A stretch of DNA of 64,000 nt from positions 682,001 to 746,000 of the forward strand of contig NZ_JAUFQT010000002.1 of assembly GCF_030409905.1 (NCBI RefSeq), written 5' to 3'. This DNA is from Echinicola jeungdonensis (lineage in GTDB: Bacteria; Bacteroidota; Bacteroidia; Cytophagales; Cyclobacteriaceae). Under the pieces are notes generated by a model that saw only the letters and a list, made by a program, of their open reading frames with translations, was not told the DNA's origin and did not search any database. Below are positions 47,028 to 56,127 of this stretch, in pieces. A program made the translations under genes and the position numbers. Position 1 is the first letter of the stretch. Each line of letters starts with the position of its first letter.

Positions 47028-47879
47028 ATGAACTTTAATTTAAAAGTCCTGATTATGCTAGGTTTATTTTGTTCCTTCTTTCGAGCAAATGGCCAGCAAT
47101 TACAAATCCCACAAGCCAGTCCTTCAGCAAGTTTGAGCCAAAAGATTGGATTAACAGATGTTAGGGTGGATTACTGTAGGCCAAGTGTCAAGGGCCGGAA
47201 AATATTTGGAACCCTTGTTCCCTACGGTACAGTCTGGAGAACTGGGGCAAATGCTGCCACCAAAATATCATTTTCAAATGAGGTAACTATTGAAGGCCAT
47301 AAGGTGAAAAAAGGGACTTATGCTCTTTATACTATACCCAACAAAAAGCAATGGACAATTATTCTTTCAAATAATACAGAGCTTTGGGGTGCCATTGGCT
47401 ACCAGAAAAAAGATGATGCCCTAAGATTTACTGTTGATTCCGATAAATTAAAACCAAAGTATGAAACATTGGAAATAAGTTTTGGCGACCTTTCTGACAC
47501 AGGAGCTTCCCTATCCCTAAAATGGGAAAAAACTGAAGTCCAATTCCGAATTGAAACCGAAGTGGATTCCATTGTAATGAACCAAATCGAAGATTTGGTA
47601 ATCAATCCTGAGGAAGTTTCACCAGGCTTATACTACCAGGCAGCCTATTATTATTTTACAAAAGATAAGGATATGAAACTAGCCCTTGAATGGATCAAAA
47701 AATCCGTTGAAAATGATTCAAAATACTGGACTGAACATCTTAAAGCCAAAATTGAAGATAAGTTAGGGTTAAAGAATGAAGCAATAAAAAGTGCAAGCAA
47801 ATCAAAAGAGTTGGCAATGGAGGCTAAAAACCTGGATTATGTAGGGTTGAACGATAGGCTGATTAAATCAATAAAATAA
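47028..47879 (+). CDS. Exported DUF2911 protein with C-terminal helical extension
   Basis: Second DUF2911 protein of the window, 283 aa. A signal peptide ends ANGQ. The domain has CRPSVKGRKIFGTLVPYGTVW, RTGANAATKISF and KKGTYALYTIPNKKQWTIIL, nearly in step with the gene at 8123, but the chain continues with about 90 residues of helices (LYYQAAYYYFTKDKDMKLALEWIKK ...) that look like TPR. Periplasmic; function unknown. Confidence 0.88.
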   Translation: MNFNLKVLIMLGLFCSFFRANGQQLQIPQASPSASLSQKIGLTDVRVDYCRPSVKGRKIFGTLVPYGTVWRTGANAATKISFSNEVTIEGHKVKKGTYALYTIPNKKQWTIILSNNTELWGAIGYQKKDDALRFTVDSDKLKPKYETLEISFGDLSDTGASLSLKWEKTEVQFRIETEVDSIVMNQIEDLVINPEEVSPGLYYQAAYYYFTKDKDMKLALEWIKKSVENDSKYWTEHLKAKIEDKLGLKNEAIKSASKSKELAMEAKNLDYVGLNDRLIKSIK

Positions 47880-47901
47880 AAGGCGGGTAATCTCCGCCTT
47901 T
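47879..47901. terminator. Shared terminator containing a stop codon
   Basis: AAAGGCGG (47879-47886) pairs with CCGCCTTT (47894-47901); T-rich to the right, A-rich to the left. It begins on the last base of the DUF2911 stop and overlaps the stop codon of the convergent symporter gene. Confidence 0.72.
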
Positions 47902-49600
47902 ATTTTCTTACTTTTTGGATAATAATTGACAATACCAATACAAGAAGGCATCCAATAGCATTATACCATAAAAAACCTATATCCACTTGGATGCCCCAAA
48001 GCTCTTTTCCATTTTTCCAATGAATTGCCAGCACGGTAGCTTCTGCGATCAAGGCGGCTATGAATACGGCATCCCCCTTCACCTTCTTAAGATAAAATCC
48101 CACCAAAAACATCCCTAAAATAGTTCCATAAAATAATGAACCCAGCAAATTAACTGCTTGAATCAAATTTTCAAATAAGGTGGCATAAGTGGCAAATAAG
48201 ATGGCAAAAACACCCCAAAGGGCGGTGAACCACTTGGAAGAAATCAAATAATGATTTGGGCTCCTGTTTTTTCTTAGAGACCTTTTGTATATATCCATTG
48301 TCGTGGTGCTGCCAAGGGCATTTAATTCCGAAGCTGTGGAGGACATGGCTGCACTAAATATTACTGCAAAAAGCAATCCTACTACACCCTTAGGTAAATA
48401 ATCCATCACAAATCGCATAAAAACATAATCTGTATCCCTCGTTTCTGCTTGTGGATTATTTTGTTTGATTAAAGATTTTACTGATTCCCTTATTTTTTCC
48501 TGTTCCCTGGATTTTCGTTGAATATTTTGTTGAATTTGACTTAAATCGGCATTTTCTCCATTGCCAATGACCTCCAGCATGGACTTGATATCTTTATTTT
48601 TTTCTACAAAAACCTGTGAATATTCTTGTTTCAAGTCTTCAAATTCTCCATTCCATTGGCTTTGTTCGAGGTTTTCTGTTTGAACCTTATTAAAAATAAC
48701 AGGGGGTTGATAAAACTGATAAAAAACAAAAACCATTACCCCAATAAACAAAATAACAAACTGCATGGGGACTTTTAAAAAACCATTCATGATCAAGCCC
48801 ATCCTACTTTCCCTGAGGGATTTTCCGTTCAAATACCGTTGAACTTGAGATTGATCAGTGCCAAAATAGGACAAAAACAAAAACAAAGCTCCTGTCATGC
48901 CTGACCAGAAATTATATCTATCTGCAAGATCAAAATTAAAATTCACCACATTAAGCCTACCCATTTTTCCAGCCACATGTAGCGCCTCAGTAAATTGAAT
49001 CGGCAACAAATAAACCACAAAAACACCTGCCAAAATCATCCCCCCCATCATGACTGCCATTTGCTGCTTTTGAGTTATAGAAACAGCCTTGGTACCTCCT
49101 GATACAGTATAAATGATAACCAATATCCCAATAAATACATTGGTAAAGGTCAAGTTCCAATCCAATAAGGTGGATAGAATAATGGATGGTGCATATATGG
49201 TAATCCCAGCTGCTAGCCCCCTTTGAATTAAGAACAACAAAGCCGACAAGGTCCTGGTTTTGAGGTCAAACCGGGATTCCAAGTATTCATACGCAGTATA
49301 TAATTTTAGTTTATAATAAATAGGAATAAAGGTGATGGATAGGATTATCATTGCCAGGGGAAGACCAAAATAAAATTGGATAAACCTCATACCATCTTGA
49401 TATGCTTGTCCTGGGGTACTCAAAAAAGTGATGGCAGAAGCTTGGGTAGCCATAATGGATAGCCCAATAGTCCACCAATTCATATCATTTCCTCCCCTTA
49501 GGTACCCTTCTATATCCTTGGGACCATAGGTTTTATACACCCCATAGGCAACTATCAATAATATGGTCCCGAATAATACTATCCAATCCAGTGAACTCAT
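47900..49600 (-). CDS. Sodium:solute symporter (SSS family)
   Basis: Inner-membrane Na+-coupled transporter, 566 aa, with about 13 hydrophobic segments, beginning SSLDWIVLFGTILLIVAYG and including MATQASAITFLSTPGQAYQDG, a typical SSS region for Na+ and substrate. A hydrophilic insert of about 90 residues (NKVQTENLEQSQWNGEF ... QNNPQAETRD) interrupts the membrane domain. Substrate unknown; the upstream PIG-L deacetylase hints at a deacetylated amino-sugar or similar. Its ATG overlaps the stop of a 34-residue membrane peptide by 4 bp (ATGA), a sign of coupled translation. Confidence 0.92.
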   Translation of the reverse strand: MSSLDWIVLFGTILLIVAYGVYKTYGPKDIEGYLRGGNDMNWWTIGLSIMATQASAITFLSTPGQAYQDGMRFIQFYFGLPLAMIILSITFIPIYYKLKLYTAYEYLESRFDLKTRTLSALLFLIQRGLAAGITIYAPSIILSTLLDWNLTFTNVFIGILVIIYTVSGGTKAVSITQKQQMAVMMGGMILAGVFVVYLLPIQFTEALHVAGKMGRLNVVNFNFDLADRYNFWSGMTGALFLFLSYFGTDQSQVQRYLNGKSLRESRMGLIMNGFLKVPMQFVILFIGVMVFVFYQFYQPPVIFNKVQTENLEQSQWNGEFEDLKQEYSQVFVEKNKDIKSMLEVIGNGENADLSQIQQNIQRKSREQEKIRESVKSLIKQNNPQAETRDTDYVFMRFVMDYLPKGVVGLLFAVIFSAAMSSTASELNALGSTTTMDIYKRSLRKNRSPNHYLISSKWFTALWGVFAILFATYATLFENLIQAVNLLGSLFYGTILGMFLVGFYLKKVKGDAVFIAALIAEATVLAIHWKNGKELWGIQVDIGFLWYNAIGCLLVLVLSIIIQKVRK

Positions 49601-49701
49601 GAAAAATATCTAGTCATTGCGTAAAATAAAATAATCAACGTGGCCAGTACCATGAGGAGGGTAAAATAAATTTTATTCCAGTTTGCCTGAGGTTCATTCA
49701 T
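49597..49701 (-). CDS. 34-residue single-pass membrane peptide, symporter accessory
   Basis: A tiny gene between PIG-L and the symporter. It reads MNEPQANWNKIYFTLLMVLA then TLIILFYAMTRYFS: a short polar start and one membrane helix (about residues 11-30) with a basic C-terminal end. Its ATG lies 8 bp inside the end of the PIG-L gene and its TGA overlaps the symporter ATG by 4 bp (ATGA), so position and overlaps strongly favour a real gene. It may stabilise the transporter; that is inference. I know of small accessory proteins next to SSS genes, but this sequence has not been checked against them. Confidence 0.75.
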   Translation of the reverse strand: MNEPQANWNKIYFTLLMVLATLIILFYAMTRYFS

Positions 49702-52171
49702 TTCCTTGCTCGATCAGGTTAACAAAAAGTTTGATGGCGCCGGGAACTCCTGCAGGAAGTAACCTAAACCAAGAAATACTAGAATAGGTGTAGGTCCCAC
49801 TCCCATAATTAGCTAATAGCAAACTACCTTGGGTGGGATTTTCACCTGGATCATTCATGGTAATTGGAGTGACATATCTATCATCCCACTGGTCAGGAAA
49901 ATAAAGTCCCCGCTCCTGATTCCAATTATTAAAATCCTCCATAACTATTTTATTAGGATATTGAAGAACCTTATGGACATCAAAGTCAACTTTTACAGGT
50001 GAATCTTCTACCGCTACTCTATTGCGGGAAATTGAAAAAGAAAATGGTCCCGGGGATTCACGCATTAGAGAAGCTGTCGTATTGTATTGAACAATTAAAT
50101 TACCTCCATCTTCCACATATTGCATCAATTCTTCAAAACTTTGGTTTAAGCTTTTATTGACATTAAAAGCACGAATTCCAACAATTATGGTAGAATAATC
50201 CTTGAACTTATCTAAGGTTAAACTCCCTTCTTCCAAAATGGTAACATCATATCCTAAATTGGCAAGGACTTCAGGAACATCATCCCCTGCACCTTTGATA
50301 TAACCTATCTTCTGCTCAGAAATCCTCAAATTCAACTTGATCAGGTCAAACTGGGTATATGGAAACCATGTTAATTTCGGAATGTGGTTATGGGTAATGT
50401 AATCAATCCCTTTATCATATATTTTTCCCTCTTCTGTTTTAAACTGAACATTTACCTTGGTTTTTCCAAGTGGAGTACTGCCGTTTACCTTTAAAAGAAA
50501 AGTTGACACCCCCTTTTCGGGGCTCTTTTTTTCCTCCAGAATTTGATAGGCATCAGGATTCAGACCGTCCAAAATCAATTCGCCATTTTTAATACCGTTG
50601 GCAAAACTCACTTCAATTTTAACGGTCTTTGGTTCATTATTAAGTAAGTAAACCTGTTCTTGATCCACATTAACGGTTACCTCAGGGATAATGGTAAAAG
50701 TTTGATTGACTTCCCCTTTTACTGGATCGTTGTATTTATATTGTAAAGGAACATTAATTTCAAATTCACAATTATCTATTTCAATATATAATTTCCCTGA
50801 AATGCTTGGGTCATTAAATGGTTTTCCAATTTCTTTTTGATTTTCAATTTGGTAAAGATTATTTACTGGGGGAGATTTTAGCCAATAAGGTTGGGAAATT
50901 GGAAAAGAATTCGGGATGGTAATATCAAAGCTTTTTTGTTTCACCTCGTTGTCCCTGACTTTTCCCTCCAATGGAATTTTATTTTGGAGTACTTGAAAAG
51001 AAGATAATTGCAAAGGCTTTCCAGAGGGATTATTCACTAATAATGTAGTTTCCACCTCTTGACCTTGAAATGATTTTTCTTTATTGGCCAAATATTCAAT
51101 TTGGACACCCAAGGATTTTAGGATGATATCTTCAAGAGACTTCTCTTTTTCCTTTAGCCATATGGGTTTATCCTTGACCTTTTTCATATGGTTTTTGATA
51201 TTCAATAAAAAGGAAATATTCTTTGAAGGATTTTTAAAATCATATTCTTTCAACGCAATTTTAATGGCATTTTCAATGGTCTCTCCCCCTTCAATTTTTG
51301 ACCATTTATTCGGAATACCTTCAAAAGGGTTTTCATTAAAATTTGCCCCATCAATTAATTCAATATAATCTTTGTTATCCCCTAAAGAAGCCGTGGATCC
51401 AAACCCTTGGGACTTATGCATTGTTCTGCTTTCGGCTGCTATTTGAGCATATGTGGTGCCCAGGATGGGATTATACTCCCCAACCGTAAATGCATAAGAT
51501 TTTTTATCTGGGTCGGGCTGATATGGCCTTCCCCAATGGTAGGCATTCCAAAAGATCCTTTTTGCTTTCCAGGTGTTTACATATTGGAGCTGCTCGGGAA
51601 AGGCAGCGGGATCTGCTGCTTTGTCAAATGCTTCTGTGGAAAGGATGGCAGATGTAGTATGGTGACCATGGTTAAATCCCGGGGTAGTATTGAACCTGTT
51701 GATAATAATATCGGGTTGAAAATTCCGGATAATCCAAACCACATCTGAAAGCAATTTTTCCTTATCCCAATTATTTAAAGTTTCATCTGGATTTTTGCTG
51801 TACCCAAAATCAATAGCACGTGTGAAAAATTGCCTCCCACCATCAATTTCTCTTGCTTTTAACAGTTCCTGGGTTCTGATCATCCCCAGACCTATGCCAA
51901 GCTCTTTCCCTATCAAATTCTGACCACCATCACCACGGGTCAAGGAAAGGTATGCCACTTCTCCATGTGTTTTATTGGCTAAATAGGCTATCAATCTTGT
52001 ATTCTCATCATCCGGATGAGCTGCAATGTAAAGCACCCTATGGGTGGCTTTTAACCTTAACAATTCATGATAAATTTTTGAGGAAGGGACTAACTCAGGG
52101 CTTTTGGAAAATAAAGGGTTAATTGTCAAAAATGTCGCAATGACCAGAAATGAAGAATAAATATATTTCAT
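49694..52171 (-). CDS. Exported PIG-L deacetylase with ThuA-like C-terminal domain
   Basis: An 825-aa exported protein. After a signal peptide (IATFLTINPLFS) the PIG-L/LmbE zinc deacetylase domain occupies about 40-300 (IAAHPDDENTRL at 49-60, RGDGGQNLIG, and FNHGHHTTSA as the late His motif). A long beta-rich middle part follows (Ig-like stretches, EVTVNVDQEQVYLLNNEP), and a C-terminal Rossmann-like domain resembling ThuA/GATase (IGYIKGAGDDVPEVLANLGYDV, TIIVGIRAFNVNKSL, GGNLIVQYN). The three-part structure suggests action on surface or dietary N-acetylated glycans. Followed by the membrane peptide and symporter as one operon. A CAAAACTA (TAnnTTTG on the minus strand) at 52194-52201 may be its -7 box. 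Confidence 0.88.
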   Translation of the reverse strand: MKYIYSSFLVIATFLTINPLFSKSPELVPSSKIYHELLRLKATHRVLYIAAHPDDENTRLIAYLANKTHGEVAYLSLTRGDGGQNLIGKELGIGLGMIRTQELLKAREIDGGRQFFTRAIDFGYSKNPDETLNNWDKEKLLSDVVWIIRNFQPDIIINRFNTTPGFNHGHHTTSAILSTEAFDKAADPAAFPEQLQYVNTWKAKRIFWNAYHWGRPYQPDPDKKSYAFTVGEYNPILGTTYAQIAAESRTMHKSQGFGSTASLGDNKDYIELIDGANFNENPFEGIPNKWSKIEGGETIENAIKIALKEYDFKNPSKNISFLLNIKNHMKKVKDKPIWLKEKEKSLEDIILKSLGVQIEYLANKEKSFQGQEVETTLLVNNPSGKPLQLSSFQVLQNKIPLEGKVRDNEVKQKSFDITIPNSFPISQPYWLKSPPVNNLYQIENQKEIGKPFNDPSISGKLYIEIDNCEFEINVPLQYKYNDPVKGEVNQTFTIIPEVTVNVDQEQVYLLNNEPKTVKIEVSFANGIKNGELILDGLNPDAYQILEEKKSPEKGVSTFLLKVNGSTPLGKTKVNVQFKTEEGKIYDKGIDYITHNHIPKLTWFPYTQFDLIKLNLRISEQKIGYIKGAGDDVPEVLANLGYDVTILEEGSLTLDKFKDYSTIIVGIRAFNVNKSLNQSFEELMQYVEDGGNLIVQYNTTASLMRESPGPFSFSISRNRVAVEDSPVKVDFDVHKVLQYPNKIVMEDFNNWNQERGLYFPDQWDDRYVTPITMNDPGENPTQGSLLLANYGSGTYTYSSISWFRLLPAGVPGAIKLFVNLIEQGNE

Positions 52172-52424
52172 AAAACCTGATTTAAATAAAATGCAAAACT
52201 AAATTAACCATTTCAAAAGATAAACCATTTTTTTACCAATGGGTTAATTATTGGATGATCAGCTATCGAAAGGGGCTAATAATCTATGTACAACGAAAAA
52301 AATCCCCCCAAGTTCCTTACCCTTCATAATTTCACCGTTCAATAAAAATCCTTCTAAAGGAGAAAAAAGGTACTTCACAAGCCATTAACTAGGTCAGAAA
52401 ATATGAGGAAAAAAATATATCCAT
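52172..52424. other. Intergenic stretch, nothing recognised
   Basis: Gap between the PIG-L gene start and the tRNA terminator; apart from the possible PIG-L -7 box I see no feature. Confidence 0.4.
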
Positions 52425-52454
52425 AAAAAAAGGGTAGCTTTTTACTACCCTTTT
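52425..52454 (-). terminator. Terminator of the tRNA-Thr pair
   Basis: AAAAGGGTAG (52428-52437) pairs with CTACCCTTTT (52445-52454), 7-nt loop, followed on the minus strand by T residues. It begins one base after the first tRNA copy (52456). Confidence 0.85.
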
Positions 52455-52455
52455 G

Positions 52456-52528
<73 letters not shown>

Positions 52529-52646
52529 TTCTTTTTTTGTCCTATCATCCCTTTCCTGTCATCAGGGCATGTAGACTTCCTTAATCTAAAATCCTAGATA
52601 AGTTATTTAATTTTCTATAATTTCCTGATCTTTTTCAGGTTAGTTG

Positions 52647-52719
<73 letters not shown>

Positions 52720-52792
52720 TTTTTTTGTTTTACCCACCCAATAATCATTGGGATTAGGCGTCTTAAAGGATGCTATTCCCTTATTGCGAGGG

Positions 52793-52824
52793 CAAATATA
52801 GGGGGATCACTCATTCAACCCAAA
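52793..52824 (-). promoter_or_regulatory. Bacteroidota-type promoter for the tRNA pair
   Basis: Minus strand: TTTG (52821-52824), 20-nt spacer, TATATTTG (52793-52800), a match to TTTG / TAnnTTTG. Transcription would start about 65 nt before the first tRNA. Confidence 0.65.
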
Positions 52825-52877
52825 TGTATTTAGAAAAAAATTAGGGAGATTATTTTATCTCCCTAGCAATTAGAACC

Positions 52878-54734
52878 TTAAAATTCTCTTAATATGGATA
52901 ATTTTTTCTTTAGCTTTTCAATTTCCTCTTCAGCCTTTTCAATTTTATGGTCAAACTGATCTTTCAATTTATCGGCAGTTCGAGAGGAGGCAAAAAACTC
53001 TAAGTTATTTTTCCATAGTGTAATATTATTTTCAAGGTCAGCAATTTGTTTCCGGATACCATGTTCTTTTTTGTTGAATACCCGGTCACTATTTGGATCC
53101 CCTTGAATTTTATTGAGGTTTAAACGGAAAAGGAACTCCTCTCGGTTTTCTCCATCAGTATCCATTTTATCAACACAAGCTTCTACGGCTTGATTGAATT
53201 TCCCTGCAATCTCCTTTATATTTTTCCTTGGGACAAAGCCTATTCCATTATACTCTCCAACCAATGCCTCAAGATTATCAACACTTAATTCATTAGAATC
53301 TGCAAGCTCATTGATCTTTTTACAGACTTCCTCCTTAAGGCTTAAATTCTTTTCAAACTCTTTGTTTATATCTTTATTGGCTTTCCTGCGATTATCGAAA
53401 AATATATCACAGGCAGTTTTAAACCTTTTATAAAGATCATCCCTGACTTTTTCAGGGGTTGGTCCTAGTTTTTTCCAATCTTGCTGTAATTTGATCAGAC
53501 TATTGGCTGTATTTTGCCAATCTGTACTATCCTGATAGGATTCAGCAATTTTTATAAGTTCTTCGGCCTTTTCCTTATTGGTCTTTCTGATTTCGTCCAG
53601 TTCTTTAAAGAAAAGGTTTTTGTGGTGAAAAAATTGCTTAAACAAGCCCCAAAATGTTCTGTTAATTTCCTTTCCACATTCACGGGGTACAGGACCAATA
53701 GATTCCCATTCCTTTTGGATTTCCAGAATTTCTTTGGTCTTTGTATTCCAATCCTTAATCCGGTCTGCTTTAAAATCTTTAAAATCCCCAAGTTTGGCAA
53801 TTAATGCTTCTTTTTTTACTTGGTTTTCCTTGAAAACCTCTTTTTGGCTTTCATAGTAGGCTTTTCTCTTGGCATAGATGGCATCAGAGGCGGCCTTAAA
53901 TCTTTGCCAAATATTTTCTTGTTCCTCTCTGGGAACGGGCCCTATATGTTTGAATTCTTCATGGAGTTCATTGAGGGCTTTTATAGCACTTCTTAAGTCC
54001 TCTTCTTGGTCAAGGGCTTCTGCTTTTTCACAAAGCTCGATCTTTCCCTCCATATTTTTTTTCCGGTCCAGCTCCTTCAATTCAAAATAAATGCTTCTAT
54101 TATCATAGAACCGGTCCATAAGGGCATTATAGGATGCCCATAAACTTTTATTTTGGGCAGCTGGAACAGGTCCAATCTGCTTCCATTGCTGCTGAATTTC
54201 TTTTATGGTGCTTATACTATGGGTAGTTTCCTCTCCATCAACCAATTCCCGGAGCTGTTCCAGGATTTGATTTTTAGCATAAAGATTTTTTTCCTTATCC
54301 TTTTCTAATTCTTTTATATGGTGAGATCTTTTCTCCTTAAAATCATGAAACAAAGCAAAAAAAGTACGGTCATCCTCACTTTGGCGGTACTCAAAATCAT
54401 CCTTAGTTCCCCCATCCTCAATAAAGTTTTTTAAGGCTTCCTCTTTTTCTTTATTGTAATAGTCATCGTAATGTGACTTGATATCATTGGCAATGGGGTC
54501 GGCTTTGATATATTCATCTTTGGCTAACAGTTCCTTTAAAGCAACTATTAGTTCTTTTTTTGATAAGTGACTGAAATCCTGGTCATGTTCCTCCTCATCA
54601 TGATTTTCATCTTCATGAGGGTGATCCTGATTTTCATTTTCCTTCTCCGCTTCGGATTGTTTACCAACAAAGTTATTTTCCATTACCTCGTCGGTCACCT
54701 TTTTGTCATCAGACATTTCTTTATTATTCTCCAT
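52878..54734 (-). CDS. DUF349-repeat protein
   Basis: A 618-aa cytoplasmic, highly charged helical protein. After an acidic N-terminal part (DHPHEDENHDEEEHDQDFSH) it carries five DUF349 units, each with a helix ending in W/Y-x-x-I/L-G-P-V/T-P: QQWKQIGPVPAAQ, EEFKHIGPVPREE, KEWESIGPVPREC, QDWKKLGPTPEKV and GEYNGIGFVPRKN. The end is a coiled coil (KIEKAEEEIEKLKKKL). DUF349 proteins are of unclear function, with nucleic-acid binding suspected by some. Upstream CAAAAGTA (54777-54784) may be a -7 box. Confidence 0.92.
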   Translation of the reverse strand: MENNKEMSDDKKVTDEVMENNFVGKQSEAEKENENQDHPHEDENHDEEEHDQDFSHLSKKELIVALKELLAKDEYIKADPIANDIKSHYDDYYNKEKEEALKNFIEDGGTKDDFEYRQSEDDRTFFALFHDFKEKRSHHIKELEKDKEKNLYAKNQILEQLRELVDGEETTHSISTIKEIQQQWKQIGPVPAAQNKSLWASYNALMDRFYDNRSIYFELKELDRKKNMEGKIELCEKAEALDQEEDLRSAIKALNELHEEFKHIGPVPREEQENIWQRFKAASDAIYAKRKAYYESQKEVFKENQVKKEALIAKLGDFKDFKADRIKDWNTKTKEILEIQKEWESIGPVPRECGKEINRTFWGLFKQFFHHKNLFFKELDEIRKTNKEKAEELIKIAESYQDSTDWQNTANSLIKLQQDWKKLGPTPEKVRDDLYKRFKTACDIFFDNRRKANKDINKEFEKNLSLKEEVCKKINELADSNELSVDNLEALVGEYNGIGFVPRKNIKEIAGKFNQAVEACVDKMDTDGENREEFLFRLNLNKIQGDPNSDRVFNKKEHGIRKQIADLENNITLWKNNLEFFASSRTADKLKDQFDHKIEKAEEEIEKLKKKLSILREF

Positions 54735-54795
54735 AATCTATAAGTTATGAGTACTTTCTCCCAAATATGCTGTTAACAAAAGTAACAAATTTGAT

Positions 54796-55365
54796 TTAAT
54801 TTAATCTTGGGTCAATGGGATAATTTGCCAAAACCTGAAAGTCCCCTCCCATCTGTCTAAGAATCACCCTCCAAAGGTCATCTGGTGGGGATTCAAATAT
54901 GGCATTAGAATCTATATTATCGCATAATATCCAAGTTTTTTCAGTTAGTTCATCCTCCAATTGTCCTTCTGACCAACCTGAATAGCCGATAAAAAAGCGG
55001 AAATTATTTAAATCAATTTTCCCAGCTTTATATTTAATCACCAACTCTTCAAAATTGCCCCCCCACCATAAATCAGTTCCCAATTGGATACTTCCTTCAA
55101 TGGCTTCTTCACCTTTATATATAAAGTGAAGGGTGTTTTGTTCCACAGGACCACCAACATATACCTCCAAATCCAAAAATTCTAGATCTTCTAATAAATC
55201 ATTGATTTTTAAAATGGAAAGCTTATTTAAGACCAATCCAAATGAACCATTTTCATTGTTTTCACAAAGCAGCACAACCGATCTTACAAAATTTTCATCC
55301 TGCAAAAAAGGCTCAGAAATAAGCAATTGGCCGGATTTAGGTTTCATATTCAAGTTGTTTGCCAT
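54796..55365 (-). CDS. YqgE/AlgH family protein
   Basis: A 189-aa protein of the YqgE/AlgH family. The start SGQLLISEPFLQDENFVRSVVLLCE, then NGSFGLVLNK and the C-terminal FRFFIGYSGWSEGQLEDEL are diagnostic. Called a transcriptional regulator in some species but biochemical role is unclear. ATG 55365 (MANNLNMK) is preferred to the ATG at 55404, which adds 13 unmatched residues. Confidence 0.92.
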   Translation of the reverse strand: MANNLNMKPKSGQLLISEPFLQDENFVRSVVLLCENNENGSFGLVLNKLSILKINDLLEDLEFLDLEVYVGGPVEQNTLHFIYKGEEAIEGSIQLGTDLWWGGNFEELVIKYKAGKIDLNNFRFFIGYSGWSEGQLEDELTEKTWILCDNIDSNAIFESPPDDLWRVILRQMGGDFQVLANYPIDPRLN

Positions 55366-55460
55366 GGAACATACTTTAAATAACTGAACTTTAATATAGA
55401 TCAAAATTTCATAAATGCAATAACAATGGTATTTTTATGACCAATTACAAAATGCTATTT

Positions 55461-56096
55461 ATGGATATTGCTGCGATAAGAACCGAGTATACTTTGAAGT
55501 CGCTTCGGGTAGAAGAAATTGAGGATTCTCCACTTAAACAATTTGACATTTGGCTCAAACAAGCCATTAAAGCTAAAGTTAATGAGCCTAGTGCTATGAA
55601 CCTGGCAACAGTCAACCTTCAAAACCGGCCGACTTCAAGAATTTTGTTATTAAAAGGTTTGGATCACGGTTTTGTATTTTATACTAGTTACATAAGCCAA
55701 AAGGGAAAGGAATTGGAGCATAATCCATATGCAGCAATGACATTTTTCTGGCCAGAATTGGAGAGGCAGGTAAGAATAGAGGGAAATATTGTAAAAACCA
55801 GTAAGGAGGAATCCGAGAAGTATTTTTTATCCAGACCGCCAGGAAGCCAAATAGGGGCTTGGGTATCCCCCCAGAGTAAAATAATTCCAAACAGGGAATT
55901 CCTTGAATCTAAGGAAAAAGAAATGATTGATTACTTTAAAAATAACCCCATGGAAAAGCCCGATAATTGGGGAGGTTATCGACTAATCCCTGATAGGGTG
56001 GAATTTTGGCAGGGAAGACCCAACCGACTCCATGACCGGATTTTATATTTACTTACCAGTCCCGATCAATGGAAAAGAGTGAGGTTAGCTCCATAA
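55461..56096 (+). CDS. pdxH: Pyridoxamine/pyridoxine 5-phosphate oxidase PdxH
   Basis: FMN oxidase producing pyridoxal 5-phosphate. About 211 aa: start MDIAAIRTEYTLKSL, FMN-binding SRILLLKGLDHGFVFYT, then SQIGAWVSPQS and the closing WQGRPNRLHDRILY and WKRVRLAP, all typical. ATG 55461 is preferred to the upstream ATG codons (55437, 55452), since homologues begin directly at M-(D/N)-I-A. It converges on bshB1 with a shared terminator. Confidence 0.95.
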   Translation: MDIAAIRTEYTLKSLRVEEIEDSPLKQFDIWLKQAIKAKVNEPSAMNLATVNLQNRPTSRILLLKGLDHGFVFYTSYISQKGKELEHNPYAAMTFFWPELERQVRIEGNIVKTSKEESEKYFLSRPPGSQIGAWVSPQSKIIPNREFLESKEKEMIDYFKNNPMEKPDNWGGYRLIPDRVEFWQGRPNRLHDRILYLLTSPDQWKRVRLAP

Positions 56097-56097
56097 A

Positions 56098-56127
56098 AAT
56101 AAGTCAGGGTAGTAACCCTGACTTATT
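56098..56127. terminator. Shared bidirectional terminator pdxH / bshB1
   Basis: AATAAGTCAGGGT (56098-56110) pairs with 56115-56127, 4-nt loop, T-rich both ways. It overlaps the bshB1 stop codon (56126-56128). Confidence 0.82.

Noticed and set aside
52529..52646. Spacer between tRNA-Thr copies as a decayed tRNA or RNA gene
   Set aside because: No cloverleaf or conserved arms; only a weak 5-bp hairpin near 52624-52639.
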